Assembly: GCA_016195295.1 (NCBI GenBank)
Contig: JACPZV010000380.1
Span: forward strand, 1 to 5,097
Origin: Acidobacteriota bacterium
GTDB lineage: Bacteria; Acidobacteriota; Vicinamibacteria; Vicinamibacterales; CAVVIG01
DNA length: 5,097 nucleotides
Reading direction: 5' to 3'
Shown here: positions 4,548 to 5,097 of the stretch, in pieces
How positions within the stretch are numbered: the first letter of the stretch is position 1
Layout: the number at the start of each line of letters is the position of its first letter
Made by a program: the position numbers and the translations under genes
The notes under the pieces: model-generated
Told to the model about the DNA's origin: nothing
Database searches by the model: none
The model's input: the letters and a program-made list of their open reading frames with translations, nothing else

Positions 4548-5097
4548 TTGGCCACCGTTCGGATTTACAAGGTCGCGGAACTGCTCGGCCTGTCGAGCCA
4601 GGAAATCACAGCGCTCCTGAAAAAGGAGAGCGGCATCGACGTCAAAAGCGCCTCGAGCACGATCGAGGAAGTCGTCGCGCGTCAATTCGTCGAGCGTCAA
4701 GCGCGCCAGCGCAAGATCTCGCTGCCGGGCGGCGACATGTTCGCCGAGACGCCGGCCGCGAAGGGCAGGAAAGGCGCGCCCGCCAAGAAAGCTCCGGAGC
4801 CGTCCAAGCCGGCCGCGCCCGCGCTGCCGCCGCCGCGTCTGGTGAAGACCCACAAGCCGGTCGCCGCGCCGGTCGCCGAACCCGAACCGATCGCCGGGCC
4901 CGAAGGCATCACGGCGACGCGGGTCGCCGAAGCGCTCGCGCCCGAGCCGCAGGCGCCCGGCGCCGACTCGCGACACGCTGACGTCGCCGCGAGCGGTGCG
5001 GGGGGCGGCGCGTCCGCAGTGGCGAGTCACGCCGCCTCGTCTGTGGACGCGCCGATCGCGGCGCCGGTCGCCGCGGAACCGCCGACGGCGACCGCGC
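4548..5097 (+). CDS. infB: translation initiation factor IF-2, N-terminal part (3' end outside window)
   Basis: IF-2 is the GTPase that brings fMet-tRNA to the 30S subunit and promotes subunit joining. 183 codons are visible and the frame is open to the window edge. The first about 52 residues are the IF2_N module: VRIYKVAELLGLSSQEITAL (4-23), then LLKKESGIDVKSASSTIEEV. The rest is a low-complexity Ala/Pro/Val/Glu-rich linker with a Lys-rich part (about 70-105), typical of the variable IF-2 N-terminal region. The G domain is not reached. The start is TTG, supported by GAGGA and by the exact family N-terminus; there is no ATG until the codon for residue 64, which would cut off the IF2_N module. 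It follows nusA by 101 bases, most of them element B. Confidence 0.93.
   Translation, partial: MATVRIYKVAELLGLSSQEITALLKKESGIDVKSASSTIEEVVARQFVERQARQRKISLPGGDMFAETPAAKGRKGAPAKKAPEPSKPAAPALPPPRLVKTHKPVAAPVAEPEPIAGPEGITATRVAEALAPEPQAPGADSRHADVAASGAGGGASAVASHAASSVDAPIAAPVAAEPPTATA

Noticed and set aside
4012..5030. Minus-strand open frames opposite nusA and infB
   Set aside because: They are antisense to well-supported genes, low-complexity Arg/Gly/Ala-rich, and have no start signals or recognisable motifs.
4860..5097. Short GCGCCGGTCGCCG repeats in the infB linker
   Set aside because: These are explained by repeated Ala-Pro-Val-Ala codons in the usual low-complexity IF-2 linker.

Overview
The window is GC-rich with strong G/C third-position bias. 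All genes lie on the + strand and are ordinary housekeeping translation and transcription genes. The order is the 3' part of asnS, rimO, then the widely conserved rimP-nusA-infB cluster (infB runs off the right edge). The GC content, the AsnRS ending in a -MLYRLYP tail, this gene order, and the palindromic and heptanucleotide repeats between genes suggest a soil or environmental Acidobacteriota of the Vicinamibacteria type. That assignment is inference from memory of related genomes, not something the window proves.

Layout: 2-895 is the catalytic part of asparaginyl-tRNA synthetase. 896-974 is a short gap filled by a long imperfect inverted repeat built of about 7-base units, ending at the likely GTG start of rimO. 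975-2406 is rimO, the radical-SAM methylthiotransferase for ribosomal protein S12. It carries two oddities: an 11-unit GCACCCN tandem array read through as a Pro/Ala/His-rich linker, and a frame break near 1713 where about six conserved residues also seem to be missing. 2407-2495 is the leader of the next operon: a candidate extended -10 promoter, a clear hairpin plus T-tract (terminator or attenuator), and a 12-bp perfect palindrome. 2496-2978 is rimP, 3043-4446 is nusA, and 4548 to the edge is the N-terminus of infB, which starts with TTG.

How the genes work together: RimP matures the 30S subunit, NusA controls pausing, termination and antitermination, and IF-2 delivers initiator tRNA. RimO modifies 30S protein S12 and AsnRS charges tRNA-Asn, so the whole window serves the translation machinery. 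NusA is known in Escherichia coli to influence expression of its own operon, so an intrinsic-terminator-like hairpin in the rimP leader is a reasonable place for feedback control.

No new protein system is visible. The most unusual signal is non-coding: two elements, one before nusA (2984-3034) and one before infB (4455-4514), have nearly the same architecture. Each has an outer stem enclosing two perfect hairpins, which predicts a three-way junction, although the hairpin sequences differ. Together with the heptad repeats at asnS/rimO and inside rimO, this shows several families of small repeats occupying gaps, and one gene, in a conserved housekeeping cluster.
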